This document shows, piece after piece, positions 45,813 through 54,944 of a stretch of 64,000 nucleotides of DNA. This DNA comes from Acidobacteriota bacterium (lineage in GTDB: Bacteria > Acidobacteriota > Thermoanaerobaculia > Multivoradales > JAGPDF01). The notes beneath the pieces are model-generated. The model saw nothing but the letters and a program-made list of their open reading frames with translations. It was not told the origin of the DNA and made no database searches. A program made the translations under genes and the position numbers. Each line of letters opens with the position of its first letter. The first letter of the stretch is position 1. The stretch lies in assembly GCA_014584695.1 (NCBI GenBank), contig JACTMI010000006.1, positions 62,001 to 126,000 of the forward strand. Direction: 5' to 3'.

Positions 45813-45893
45813 GGCGATGCGGGCGGCGGGCGCGCGCGCTCGTGGCGCGCACCCGCCGCGAGCCGGCGAGCTTAGCGTGGACGTCTCATCAGC

Positions 45894-46247
45894 TCAGCCC
45901 GGAATCTCGAGCACCGGCCGGACCTCGATCGAGCCCATCCGGGCGGTGGGGATCCGCGCCGCGAGCGCCAGCGCGTCGTCGAGATCGGCCGCCTCGACCA
46001 GGTAGAAGCCGCCCAGCTGCTCCTTGGTCTCGGCGAAGGGGCCGTCGGTGACCAGCGTGCGGCCGTCGCGCACCCGCACCGTCGAAGCGGTCGCCGTCGG
46101 CTGCAGCGGCTCGCCATGAAGGTACTTGCCGGCCGCCTCGAGACTCTCCGAGTAGGCGCCGTACTCGCCGAAGATGGCACCCTGCTCCTCGGGCGAGAGC
46201 TGCTCCCAGGCGGCTTCGTTCTCGTAGATCAGCAGCAGGTACTTCAT
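45894..46247 (-). CDS. YCII/DGPF-domain protein
   Basis: The ATG at 46247 has GGGAGGA upstream. MKYLLLIYENEAAWEQL and the DGPFAETKEQLGGFYLVEA block define the YCII (DGPF) family. It is a small alpha+beta protein (117 aa). It is paired with the ECF42 sigma gene 81 bp downstream, as is usual for that group; biochemical role unknown. Confidence 0.93.
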   Translation of the reverse strand: MKYLLLIYENEAAWEQLSPEEQGAIFGEYGAYSESLEAAGKYLHGEPLQPTATASTVRVRDGRTLVTDGPFAETKEQLGGFYLVEAADLDDALALAARIPTARMGSIEVRPVLEIPG

Positions 46248-46481
46248 GTCGTTCCTCCCTTTCTCGTCGTTGTTCGCCTCCTGGTCGAACGGCCCGCGCC
46301 CGGATCGACAACCGGATCGACCCCCGGAGCGATCGCGCTCACGCGGCGTGAGCCGCCGACGAGGTGAGGCTGCGGTGCGCGCTCCGCGAAGAGGGCGAAG
46401 GGCGTCGTCCGGAAAGCGTCGACCGATGGGCACTTCTTCGACGCGGGTCGGTCGCGAGGGCGCGCTCGAGCGGGCGGTGCG

Positions 46482-47321
46482 TCAGGCGGCGCGGCGGCGC
46501 GCGCGGGCCAGCAGCACGAGCCCGAAGCCGCCCAGAAGCACCGCCAGAGCGGCGAGCATCGGTTGCGAGAGGGCCGGGACCTCTTGGATCAGGGGCGGCT
46601 GATAATTGCTGCACTGCCCCGCCCATTCGATCGCCTGGCGGAGCACCGTCGCGTCGGGGGCGGTGGCCTCCGGCCCATAGACGTTCCAGCCGATGTAGAC
46701 GAGGCGGCCGGCGCCCTCGGTGCGGGCCGACAGTGCGCGGTCCACCCCCTCCACCTGCGCGAGGTTCGCGTCCGGATCGGTGACCCAACCGTAGTAATCC
46801 TCCTCGGAGAAGCCGTAGCGCCAGAAGCCCAGCGAGGTCCACCCCGCCGGCAGCCCCTGGGTGATCGGGTGCCCGGCGTCGACGATCTGGACCTGGACCG
46901 GGGCGCCCTCGGCAATGTCGTTCCAGTCGTTCTCCTGGTGGCCCGGACCCCAGTCGCTGATCTGCACCAGCCCATGGCCCGCCTGGACCCAGGCGAGGTC
47001 CGGGACGAAGAAGCAGTTGTCGCAACCGGGATAGCTGAGCGCTACCTGGCAGACTTCGGTGGCCGGATCGGGGGTCACCACGTAATCGATGCCGAGAGCG
47101 GCGAGCGTAAATTCGAGCGCCGCGAGCTCGGCGAGGCCTCCTTCATCCCCCCCCTCGGAGCCACCGCCCCGCCCGGAGGCCTGGAGACCCCTGTCACCGT
47201 CACCCTCGCCTTCGACCTCGGGGACACAGACACGGCAGGCCTGGGCCTGAGCCACCGGGGGCGCGGCGAGGACCGGAACCAAGAGGCTGAGAGCGGCAAT
47301 CACGAGGAGCGTGGGCTTCAT
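46482..47321 (-). CDS. Secreted protein with IPTL/PEP-CTERM-like sorting tail
   Basis: A signal peptide (LLVIAALSLLVPVLAAPPVAQA) is at the N-terminus. A Glu/Gly-rich linker with an early CRVC pair follows, then a globular part with paired cysteines (PGCDNCFF) and DAGHPITQGLPAGW. The tail [32 protein letters not shown] has the motif-helix-Arg order of IPTL-CTERM signals, recognised by an exosortase-like system. The globular part is reminiscent of a glutamine-amidotransferase-like (ThuA-type) fold but I am not sure. Confidence 0.8.
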   Translation of the reverse strand: MKPTLLVIAALSLLVPVLAAPPVAQAQACRVCVPEVEGEGDGDRGLQASGRGGGSEGGDEGGLAELAALEFTLAALGIDYVVTPDPATEVCQVALSYPGCDNCFFVPDLAWVQAGHGLVQISDWGPGHQENDWNDIAEGAPVQVQIVDAGHPITQGLPAGWTSLGFWRYGFSEEDYYGWVTDPDANLAQVEGVDRALSARTEGAGRLVYIGWNVYGPEATAPDATVLRQAIEWAGQCSNYQPPLIQEVPALSQPMLAALAVLLGGFGLVLLARARRRAA

Positions 47322-47435
47322 GGCGCTTCCCTCCGGATGTCAGCGGGCGATTTTAGCAGGCTCGCCAGAGACAGCGCCCGTCGCGACACCCGGCGCCGTC
47401 GTTTTCGCGCAGAATCGGAGCCGGGGAGGCGAATC

Positions 47436-49091
47436 ATGAGCGAGCCTTTCTTTCAGGACGGCCCGGTGCTCGACAACCCCTGGCGCGCCGATGCCGTGCT
47501 CGTCGCTGCGCTGGCGCGGCGACTGCCGGCGGCGGTGCTCGAACGCCACGCCCCGGCCTTGGACGCTCTCGGCGAAGCGGCCGTCGGCGAGATGCTCGCG
47601 CTCGCGCGCGAGGCCGAGCGCGATCCGCCCCGCCACGTGCCGTTCGACGCTTGGGGGCGACGGCTCGACCGCATCGAGGTCTCGTTCGCCTGGGCACGGC
47701 TGCACGCGCTCGCCGCCGAGCACGGCGTGGTCGCCACCGCCTACGAGCGCGCCGAGGGCGAGCACGCGCGCCTGCTCCAGGCGGCGCGCCTCTACCTCTA
47801 CCACCCGTCCTCCGCCGTCGCCTCCTGCCCGCTCGCGATGACCGATGGCGCGGCGCGGGTGCTCGAACGCCACGGCAGCGCCGGGCAGCGCGCGCGCATC
47901 CTGCCGCGCCTGCTCGCCCGCGACCCTGACCAGATGTGGACCTCCGGCCAGTGGATGACCGAACGGCGCGGCGGCTCGGACGTCTCGGGCACCGAGACGG
48001 TGGCGCGACCGATCGACGGCGAGCGCTTCGCCCTGACCGGCCTCAAGTGGTTCAGCTCGGCGACCACCGCCCAGGTGGCGCTGGCGCTGGCGCGGATCGA
48101 AGGGGCGCCCGCGGGGAGCCGCGGGTTGACCCTCTTCCTGGTCGAGCTCGAGGGGCAGGTCGGCCGCGCGATCCGGGTGCTGCGGCTGAAAGACAAGTTG
48201 GGGACGCGCGCGCTGCCGACCGCCGAGCTCGAGCTCGACGGCGCGCTCGCCACCCGCGTCGGCGAGCCGGGGCGCGGGGTCGCGACCGTGGCGACGATGC
48301 TCAACGTCACCCGGCTCTACAACGCCACCTGTGCGGCGGGCGCGCTGGCGCGCGCGCTCCAGCTCGCCCGCGACTACGCCACCCGGCGGGTCGCCTTCGG
48401 GCGCCTGCTGCGCGACCACCCCGCGCACGCCGAAACCCTCGCCACCCTCGCCGCCGAGCAGGCCGGCGCGCTCCACCTGGTGCTCGAGTGCGCCGCGCTC
48501 GACGGGCGCGAGGCGGCGGCCGTCGCCACCGCCGCCGAGCGGGCGCGGCTGCGGCTGCTGACGCCGATCGCGAAGCTGCTGACCGCCCGGCAGGCCGTCA
48601 CGGGGGTCTCCGAGGCGCTCGAGGCCCTGGGCGGCGCCGGCTACCTCGAAGAGAGCGGGCTACCGGCGCTCTGGCGCGACACCCAGGTGCTGTCGATCTG
48701 GGAGGGGACGACCGACGTGTTGGCGCTCGACGCGCTGCGGGCGATCGAGCGCGAGGAGGCGCTCGAGCCGCTGCTCGCCGACCTGGCCGAGCGCCACGCC
48801 CGCTTGGCGGCGGGGCCCCTCGACGCCCTCGCGCCGCCGCTCGAGCGGCGGCGCGCCGCGCTCGCCGGCGCCGCGCGCGAGGCCGAGCCGGCGCGCCGCG
48901 AGGCCGGGGCGCGGGCCTTCGCGCTGGCGCTCGGGCGGCTGGTCGAGGCGACGCTCCTCGCCGAACAGGCGGCCTGGGATCCCGAGCGGGGGGCGGCCGA
49001 AGCGCTCGCCCGCCGCTTCGTCGCGCGTGGCCTGGGCGATCTCGGCGAGCCTTTGCCGCTCGACGAGACCCGGCGGCTCGTCGCCGGCTGA
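47436..49091 (+). CDS. Acyl-CoA dehydrogenase family protein (AidB-like subgroup)
   Basis: The Shine-Dalgarno GGGAGG precedes the ATG at 47436. The FAD-binding blocks are QWMTERRGGSDVSGTET, LTGLKWFSSATTAQVALALARI and WEGTTDVLALDALRAI. The longer N- and C-terminal parts (551 aa in all) and the GGSD..T pattern fit the AidB/DNA-alkylation-response subgroup better than classical beta-oxidation enzymes. FAD-dependent; substrate unknown. It stands alone and converges on the AMMECR1 gene. Confidence 0.88.
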   Translation: MSEPFFQDGPVLDNPWRADAVLVAALARRLPAAVLERHAPALDALGEAAVGEMLALAREAERDPPRHVPFDAWGRRLDRIEVSFAWARLHALAAEHGVVATAYERAEGEHARLLQAARLYLYHPSSAVASCPLAMTDGAARVLERHGSAGQRARILPRLLARDPDQMWTSGQWMTERRGGSDVSGTETVARPIDGERFALTGLKWFSSATTAQVALALARIEGAPAGSRGLTLFLVELEGQVGRAIRVLRLKDKLGTRALPTAELELDGALATRVGEPGRGVATVATMLNVTRLYNATCAAGALARALQLARDYATRRVAFGRLLRDHPAHAETLATLAAEQAGALHLVLECAALDGREAAAVATAAERARLRLLTPIAKLLTARQAVTGVSEALEALGGAGYLEESGLPALWRDTQVLSIWEGTTDVLALDALRAIEREEALEPLLADLAERHARLAAGPLDALAPPLERRRAALAGAAREAEPARREAGARAFALALGRLVEATLLAEQAAWDPERGAAEALARRFVARGLGDLGEPLPLDETRRLVAG

Positions 49092-49125
49092 GCGTCGCGA
49101 CCGCGGACCCCCCGCGAGGTCGCGA

Positions 49126-49764
49126 TCAGACGGCCGCGCCGCGAAAGCTCGCCACCCGGTAGCGCCGGCAGGTGAGCGTCGGCGACCAGTGCCCGCGCGG
49201 CAGGCCGGCTTTGCGCCACAGGTGGGCGAGGAAATCGCGCGGCTCGGGCAGCGACTCCCAGACCGCGGGCAGGAAGGTCGCGCGGTGGAAGCCATCTTCG
49301 ACGATCAGCCCGTCGACCCCCGGCTCGAGCGCGGCCAGCAGCTCCGCCTCGCTCGCCGCGGGCAACGCTGCCGGCGCGCCGAGCACCGAGACGGAGAGGT
49401 CGAGGCCGTCGAGCTCGTCGGCCGTGAGCGGCGCGAAGCGGGGGTCGCGAAAAGCCGCCGCGCAAGCGTTCTCCACCACGTCCTCGGCGAGCGGCCGGTG
49501 CGCTTCGAGCGAGCCGATGCAGCCGCGCAGCTCACCGCGCCGCTCGAGCGTGACGAAGGCGGCGCCCGGGCGCGCGAGCGCCGCCGGCAGCCGGTCGAAA
49601 TCGAGCTCGAAGGGGGCGCCCAGGAGGCGGGCGGACAGTGCCCGCCGCGCCAAGTCGACGAGCACCGGGCCCAGCTCGGCCGGCAGCTCGGCTGGCGACT
49701 CGGGCGGCGCCGGGCGGGCGCGCTCCGGCGCGGCGGCGGGCTCAGGCGAAGGCGTAGGCGCCAT
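49126..49764 (-). CDS. amrA: AmmeMemoRadiSam system protein A (AMMECR1 domain)
   Basis: The core has GAAFVTLERRGELRGCIGSLEAHRPLAEDVVENACAAAFRDPRFAPLTADEL, the LRGCIG signature of AMMECR1, and ends LPEPRDFLAHLWRKAGLPRGHW. The start at 49764 (MAPTPSP) leaves a short Pro/Ala-rich leader and overlaps the Memo-like gene by 23 bp, so the two are coupled. The trio AMMECR1, Memo and radical SAM occurs widely; its reaction is unsettled to my knowledge. Confidence 0.92.
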   Translation of the reverse strand: MAPTPSPEPAAAPERARPAPPESPAELPAELGPVLVDLARRALSARLLGAPFELDFDRLPAALARPGAAFVTLERRGELRGCIGSLEAHRPLAEDVVENACAAAFRDPRFAPLTADELDGLDLSVSVLGAPAALPAASEAELLAALEPGVDGLIVEDGFHRATFLPAVWESLPEPRDFLAHLWRKAGLPRGHWSPTLTCRRYRVASFRGAAV

Positions 49765-50530
49765 AGCCCACCACCCGGTCGCGCCCGCCGGCGGTGTCGC
49801 CGGAGCTGCGCCGGTCGAGCTCGCGCGCCCGCCAGCCGCGCGCGCGGGCGTAGGCGAGCAGGCCCCGCAGCGGCACCCGGCCGCAGGCGTCGTGGACACC
49901 GACGCCGTCGACGTCGAGCGCCAGGATCGCCCGCGCGGTGGCCTCGTCGCGCGCCGCGGCCGTGTCGTAGTCCAGGTAGTGCGACAGATCGGTCGAGACC
50001 ACGAACAGGGTCCCGTCGCCGCCGTCGAGCCGGGAGAAGACGCGCGCCACCTCCGACGGCGTCGCGTCGCCGACCGCGAGCGGCACCAGCCGGAAGCTGC
50101 CGAGCACCGTCTGCAGGAAGGGCAGCTCGACCTCGAGCGCGTGCTCGCGCTCGTGGGGGGCTTCGAGCATCGCGACCTCGGGCAGGTCGCGCAGCAGCCG
50201 CTCGCCCTCCGGATCGAGCTCGACTTCGCCGAGCGGCGTCCGGAAGGCCCGCTGCGGCGCGAGCGCCAAGCCGTCGAAGGGGATGTAGTGGGAAGGCCCC
50301 GCGAGCACCACCCGGTCGATCGCGCCGGCGAGCGGCGTGAGCGCGCGGAAGGCCGAAGCGGCGACCGGACCCGAGTAGACGTAGCCGGCGTGCGGCGCCA
50401 CCAGCGCGCGCGGCGGCGGCGGCTCGGGCTCGCCGGCGCCCTCGAGCAGGACCCGCACCTCCGCGGCGAGCGCCGCCGGGTCGCGCGGGTAGAACGTGCC
50501 GGCCACCGCCGGCGGACGCACCCCCGACAT
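49742..50530 (-). CDS. amrB: AmmeMemoRadiSam system protein B (Memo-like)
   Basis: The N-terminus RPPAVAGTFYPRDPAAL, then PHAGYVYSGPVAASAF (metal His), AGPSHYIPF, EHALEVELPFLQ and STDLSHY are the Memo blocks; His, Asp and Cys metal ligands are in the expected places (including VHDACGRV). Memo folds like extradiol dioxygenases and can bind metal. It is coupled to amrA and divergent from the radical SAM gene. Confidence 0.94.
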   Translation of the reverse strand: MSGVRPPAVAGTFYPRDPAALAAEVRVLLEGAGEPEPPPPRALVAPHAGYVYSGPVAASAFRALTPLAGAIDRVVLAGPSHYIPFDGLALAPQRAFRTPLGEVELDPEGERLLRDLPEVAMLEAPHEREHALEVELPFLQTVLGSFRLVPLAVGDATPSEVARVFSRLDGGDGTLFVVSTDLSHYLDYDTAAARDEATARAILALDVDGVGVHDACGRVPLRGLLAYARARGWRARELDRRSSGDTAGGRDRVVGYGAYAFA

Positions 50531-50627
50531 GGCCCCAGGATAGCGCCCTCCGCGGCCGCGGGGACCCCCTGGCCGGGTGGGTTTCCGGGGGTCCCCCTCC
50601 GCCCCCGGCGGGTGTACCCTGGAGGCG

Positions 50628-51734
50628 ATGGCCGAGCAGGTCGAATCCTTCGACGGCGCGGTCGCGACCCGCTACTGGCACCGGCTCGACGACGGGCGGT
50701 CCCAGTGCGATCTCTGCCCGCGCTTCTGCAAGCTCCGTCCGGGTCAGCGCGGGCTCTGTTTCGTGCGCGCCGCGAACGAGGCCGGCGAGATCGTGCTGAC
50801 CACCTACGGCCGCTCCTCCGGCTTCTGCGTCGACCCGATCGAAAAGAAGCCGCTCGACCACTTCCTGCCCGGCTCCGCGGTGCTCTCCTTCGGCACCGCC
50901 GGCTGCAACCTCGCCTGCCAGTTCTGCCAGAACTGGGACATCTCGAAGTCGCGCGACTGGGACCGGCTGACCGACCAGGCGAGCCCGGAGACGATCGCCC
51001 GCGCCGCGCGCGCCCTCGGCTGCCAGTCGGTCGCCTTCACCTACAACGATCCGGTGATCTTCCTCGAGTACGCGGTCGACGTCGCCGACGCCTGCCGCGA
51101 GGCGGGCGTCCTCGCGGTCGCGGTCACCGCCGGCTACATGACCGACGCACCGCGGCGCGACTTCTACGCCCACATGGACGCCGCCAACGTCGATCTCAAG
51201 GCCTTCACCGAGGAGTTCTACCGCAAGGTCTGCGGTGGCCAGCTGGAGCCGGTCAAGGAGACCCTCCTCTACCTCGAGCACGAGACCGACGTCTGGTTCG
51301 AGATCACGACACTCCTGATCCCGGGCCTGAACGACTCGGACGCCGAGCTCGACGCGATGACCCGCTGGGTGGCCGCCGCGCTCGGCCCCGACGTGCCCCA
51401 CCACTTCACCGCCTTCCATCCCGACTGGAAGCTGCTCGACGTGCCACCGACACCGCCCGCGACGCTCACGCGCGCCAGAGAGATCGCGATGGCCAATGGC
51501 CTGCGCTACGTCTACACCGGCAACGTCCGCGACGAGGCCGGGGGCTCGACCCGGTGCCCGGGCTGCGGCGCGGTGGTGATCGGCCGCGACGGCTACGAGC
51601 TCACCCGCTGGCACCTGACCGGCGACGGCCACTGCGAGAGCTGCGGCACTCGGATCCCCGGCCGCTTCGACAAGCGCCCCGGCAGCTGGGGCGCCCGCCG
51701 ACTGCCCGTCCGCCTCGCCGACTTCGCCGTTTGA
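50628..51734 (+). CDS. amrS: AmmeMemoRadiSam system radical SAM enzyme
   Basis: The CxxxCxxC cluster is in TAGCNLACQFCQNWDIS (Cys93, Cys97, Cys100). Ahead of it is an accessory Cys set CDLCPRFC...GLC, and the C-terminus adds a zinc-ribbon-like pair (CPGCG...CESCG), as in the amrS family. WDISKSRDW and AFTYNDPVIFLEYA are family motifs. The Shine-Dalgarno GGAGG precedes the ATG. It uses SAM to make a radical; target unknown, probably linked to the Memo and AMMECR1 proteins encoded on the opposite strand. Confidence 0.95.
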   Translation: MAEQVESFDGAVATRYWHRLDDGRSQCDLCPRFCKLRPGQRGLCFVRAANEAGEIVLTTYGRSSGFCVDPIEKKPLDHFLPGSAVLSFGTAGCNLACQFCQNWDISKSRDWDRLTDQASPETIARAARALGCQSVAFTYNDPVIFLEYAVDVADACREAGVLAVAVTAGYMTDAPRRDFYAHMDAANVDLKAFTEEFYRKVCGGQLEPVKETLLYLEHETDVWFEITTLLIPGLNDSDAELDAMTRWVAAALGPDVPHHFTAFHPDWKLLDVPPTPPATLTRAREIAMANGLRYVYTGNVRDEAGGSTRCPGCGAVVIGRDGYELTRWHLTGDGHCESCGTRIPGRFDKRPGSWGARRLPVRLADFAV

Positions 51735-51769
51735 CCCCTCTTGCCGTCTTGTGTAACTTGTAGCACAAT
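51731..51769 (+). promoter_or_regulatory. Promoter/operator of the second vapBC operon
   Basis: Two overlapping candidates are visible: TTGACC-17-TAACTT (51731-51759) and TTGCCG-17-CACAAT (51741-51769). An inverted repeat TTGTG-N10-CACAA (51749-51768) overlaps both -10 boxes, a good place for an antitoxin operator. The antitoxin ATG follows at 51776. Confidence 0.5.
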
Positions 51770-51775
51770 GCGCGC

Positions 51776-52012
51776 ATGCGCACCGCCGGCATCCGTGAGG
51801 TTCGACAGAATCTCGCCGCGCTCTTGCGCGAGGTGCGCAAGGGGCGCGAGATCCTGATCACCGACCGGGGGGAGCCGGTGGCGCGCCTGCTGCCGACACT
51901 CGAGGGGGCGGCGCGCGCCTTTCCCGATCTCGGCGCGTTTCGGCGCGCGCTGCCGAAACTCGACCCGCCGCTGTCGTCGACCCTCGCCGAGGATCGTGCC
52001 GACCGACTCTGA
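51776..52012 (+). CDS. vapB: Phd/YefM-type antitoxin
   Basis: GIREVRQNLAALLREVRKGREILITDRGEPVARLLP is the Phd-type DNA-binding fold. The ~30 C-terminal residues are toxin-binding. It overlaps the PIN toxin gene by 17 bp. It is of a different antitoxin family from the one at 38312, so the two modules arose separately. Confidence 0.88.
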   Translation: MRTAGIREVRQNLAALLREVRKGREILITDRGEPVARLLPTLEGAARAFPDLGAFRRALPKLDPPLSSTLAEDRADRL

Positions 52013-52475
52013 GCCGGCCGCGGCGGACCGACCGACCGGCCCGCTCTACTGTGACGCGAGCGCGCTCGGCAAGCTCTTCCTGCCCGAAGTGGGCAGCGAC
52101 GAGCTCAACACGGTCGTCGCCGGCAGGAGCGACCTGCTGATCTCGGAGCTCGCGATCACCGAGGTCGCTTCGGCGCTGGCGCGGCGAGCCCGCGCAGGGG
52201 CTCTCGGCGAAGCGATCGCGCGGCGGGTTCACCGCAAAGTCCTCGCGACCGCCGTTTCTGGGGCCTTCCGGCGGCTCGACCTCCTGCCGGAGACCCATCG
52301 CGAGGCCGAGCGGCTGCTCCTGGCCGCGCGAAGTGCGCCGTTGCGCGCCGCCGACGCGCTCCACCTCGCGCTCGCGCTCACCGCGCGCGCCTCGACGATC
52401 CTCACCTACGACCGCACCCTCGCCCGCGCCGCCCGCATCCAGGGTCTCGCCGCCTGGCCCGACACGGTGGCCTGA
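51996..52475 (+). CDS. vapC: VapC-type PIN-domain toxin
   Basis: LYCDASALGKLFLPE (Asp), LLISELAITEVASALARR (Glu), LRAADALHLALALTAR (Asp) and ILTYDRTLARAARIQGL (Asp) make up the PIN active site. 159 aa. It acts as a metal-dependent RNase when free of its antitoxin. The 17-residue hydrophilic leader before the domain is partly encoded in the overlap with the antitoxin gene. Confidence 0.9.
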   Translation: MPTDSEPAAADRPTGPLYCDASALGKLFLPEVGSDELNTVVAGRSDLLISELAITEVASALARRARAGALGEAIARRVHRKVLATAVSGAFRRLDLLPETHREAERLLLAARSAPLRAADALHLALALTARASTILTYDRTLARAARIQGLAAWPDTVA

Positions 52476-52485
52476 GCCCGCCCGA

Positions 52486-54288
52486 TCAGCGGCCGGTGAG
52501 CGGGGTGAAGGGCCAGACCCAGGGGACGACGAGCAGCGTCACCAGGAAGACCAGGACGTTGAGCGGCCCGCCGACGCGGATGAAGTCGCTGAAGCGGTAG
52601 TTGCCGACGCCGTAGACGAGGACGTTGGCCTGGTGGCCGATCGGGGTCAGGAAGGTGGTCGAGGCGCCGATCGCGATCGCCATCAGGAACGGATAGGGCT
52701 CGAGGCCGAGACCGACCGCGATGGCGATGCCGATCGGCGCCAGCAGCACGCTGGCGGCGGCGTTCGACATCACTTCGGTGATCAGCGTGGTGAAGAGAAA
52801 CAGCGCCGCGAGCACCACCAGCGGACCGTGGTCGCCGGTCCAGGCGACCACCAGATCGGCCAGCCAGCGCGCGGTGCCGGTGTGCCGCTCGTCGAGGGCG
52901 ATGCCGAGCGGCATCATGCAGGCGATCAGGAAGACGACCCGCCATTCGACTTCGCGGTACATGTCGACGACGCGGACGCAGCCCGTCACCGCCATCAGCA
53001 GCACCCCGAGCATCGCGGCGACCGAGATGTGGAGCAGCCCGGTCGCCGCCGCGGTCACCGCCACCGCCATGATGCCGAGCGCGAGCGGCGCCTTGGCGCT
53101 CTCGCGCGTCGCGTGCTCCAGGCGATTGGCGACCAGGAAATCGGCGCTGCGCGCGATCTCCGCGATCGCCTCGGGCGTCCCCTGGACCAGCAGCACGTCG
53201 CCCACTTCGAGCGGCACCGAGGTGAACTTCTGCACCACCGCGCGGCCGCGGCGCCGCAGCGCCAGCGCCAGCACGCCGTAGCGCCGGCGCAGGTGCCCCT
53301 GATTGATCGACCGGCCGAGCAGCGTCGAGCCGGGGGCGAGCGCCACCTCGGCCAGCTGCACCCCCGCGCTCGCCAGCGAGGCATCGGTGAACTTGGTCGC
53401 CGCGTAGAGGCGCACCGGCGCCCCCGCCTTGTCCTCGAGCAGCGCTTCGACGTTGCCCTCGACCACCAGCCGGTCGCCGGCCGCGAGCTTCGTCCAGCGG
53501 GTCGGCGCGAACGGGGGCTGCCGATCGTCGGCCGGCCGCACCCGCAGCACCGACAGGCCGAAGCGTTTCGGCAGCTCGGCCTTTTCGAGCGTCTGGCCGA
53601 TCCAGGGGCTCGCCTCGGGGATCACCACCTCGGTGACGTAGTCGGCCAGCTCGTAGCGCGCGGTCAGGCTCTCCGCCTCCTGGCGCACCGGGATCAGGTG
53701 GCGGCCGACGAAGGCCATGTAGAGCGACCCGGTCGCCATCACCGCGAGCCCGGTGGGCAGGAAATCGAACATCCTGAGCGCGCGGAAGCCCGCCTCCTCG
53801 AGCGCCATCGAGCAGAGCAGATTGGGCGGCGTGCCGACGAGCGTCGCCAAGCCACCCATCAGCGAGCCGAAGGAGAGGGGTATCAGCAGCTTCGCCGCCG
53901 GGTAGCCCGACTTGCGCCCGAGGGCGAACATCGCCGGCAGCAGGATCGCGGCGGCGCCGATGTTGTTCATGAAGGCCGACATCAAGCCGACGGTCGCCAT
54001 CACCGTGAGCGTCAGCAGGATCGGATTGCCACCACCCAACCGCGCGATCGCATCCGCCAGGTAGTCGGCGACGCCGGTGCGGATCAGCCCCGAGCTCAGG
54101 ATGAACATCGCGATGACCGTGATCACGGCCGGGTTGCTGAAGCCCGAGAAGGCCTCCGGGACGGTCACCACCCCGCTCAGCACCAGCACCAGCGTGACAC
54201 CGAGCGCGACCAGATCCGCGCGCACGACTTCGAGCGCGAAGAGGACCAACGCGCCGACGATCAGCGACAGGACGAGCAGGTGCTCCAT
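52486..54288 (-). CDS. SLC13/DASS-type transporter with two TrkA-C domains
   Basis: About 11 helices, with the conserved blocks FMNNIGAAAILLPAMFAL and the SLMGGLATLVGTPPNLL repeat, and the second-half counterpart TEVMSNAAASVLLAPIGIAIA. Two cytosolic RCK_C/TrkA-C domains lie in the middle (about residues 205-385). This is the SLC13 permease/CitMHS architecture of sodium:dicarboxylate or sodium:sulfate carriers. 600 aa. Substrate not determined. The 158-bp gap above it separates it from the hydrogenase operon. Confidence 0.92.
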   Translation of the reverse strand: MEHLLVLSLIVGALVLFALEVVRADLVALGVTLVLVLSGVVTVPEAFSGFSNPAVITVIAMFILSSGLIRTGVADYLADAIARLGGGNPILLTLTVMATVGLMSAFMNNIGAAAILLPAMFALGRKSGYPAAKLLIPLSFGSLMGGLATLVGTPPNLLCSMALEEAGFRALRMFDFLPTGLAVMATGSLYMAFVGRHLIPVRQEAESLTARYELADYVTEVVIPEASPWIGQTLEKAELPKRFGLSVLRVRPADDRQPPFAPTRWTKLAAGDRLVVEGNVEALLEDKAGAPVRLYAATKFTDASLASAGVQLAEVALAPGSTLLGRSINQGHLRRRYGVLALALRRRGRAVVQKFTSVPLEVGDVLLVQGTPEAIAEIARSADFLVANRLEHATRESAKAPLALGIMAVAVTAAATGLLHISVAAMLGVLLMAVTGCVRVVDMYREVEWRVVFLIACMMPLGIALDERHTGTARWLADLVVAWTGDHGPLVVLAALFLFTTLITEVMSNAAASVLLAPIGIAIAVGLGLEPYPFLMAIAIGASTTFLTPIGHQANVLVYGVGNYRFSDFIRVGGPLNVLVFLVTLLVVPWVWPFTPLTGR

Positions 54289-54446
54289 CGGGTTGTCTGG
54301 GCCGGCGCCCGCCGGGCCGCTCGCCGCGGCCCCGCGATCGGAGGCTCACGGCGACGCCGCCCGCGCGCCGACCGGGGAGAGGCTAGCACTCGTCTCCGCC
54401 CCGGTCCGGGCTCGGTGCCCGCCCTCGCGACGGCGGCGGCGCGGCG

Positions 54447-54944
54447 CTAGCCGGCCGGGGCGTGAAAGGCGAGCGCCGCGCGCTCGAGAGCGGCGGCGAC
54501 CGCGGCGGAGACGGCGGCGCCCAGTCCCAGGCTCGCGGGCTCGACGGCGAGGATGCGCACCGTGAACGGCCGGTGCGCCCGCAGATAGGCGACCAGCAGG
54601 TCGAGGCTGGAATCGTGGGTGGAGCTGCCGCCCGGTGCGACCGCCTCCGGCGCGACCAGGCGGAGGGTGCCGGGAGGCGCGCCCAGGTTGCCGACGTCGG
54701 CGAGAATCAGCACCTCCGCGCCGGAGCGCAGGATCGGCCCGGTCAGGCTCTCGGGGGAGGTCCCCGCGTCGAGGGCCGGCAGCCCCGCCGCCGCAAGACG
54801 GCGGGCGAGCAGCGGTCCGAAGGCGTCGTCGCCGCGCAGGTCGCTGCCGACGCCCACCAGCAGCCAGGGGTGCGTGAGCAGCGGCGCGAGTCTCTCCTCG
54901 AGCTCGAGCTCGGCCTCGGGCTCCGTCGCGCGCAGCGCCGTCAC
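54447..54944 (-). CDS. Hydrogenase maturation protease (HycI/HyaD family)
   Basis: The nickel-binding Asp/His residues are in GVGSDLRGDDAFGPLLARRL, ILADVGNLGAPPGTLRLV and STHDSSLDLLVAYLR. The GTG at 54944 overlaps the preceding ferredoxin stop (GTGA). Such proteases cut the C-terminal extension of the [NiFe] large subunit after nickel insertion, which matches the 47-residue tail beyond the DPCxxC motif of the large subunit in this operon. Last gene of the operon; 165 aa. Confidence 0.92.
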   Translation of the reverse strand: MTALRATEPEAELELEERLAPLLTHPWLLVGVGSDLRGDDAFGPLLARRLAAAGLPALDAGTSPESLTGPILRSGAEVLILADVGNLGAPPGTLRLVAPEAVAPGGSSTHDSSLDLLVAYLRAHRPFTVRILAVEPASLGLGAAVSAAVAAALERAALAFHAPAG

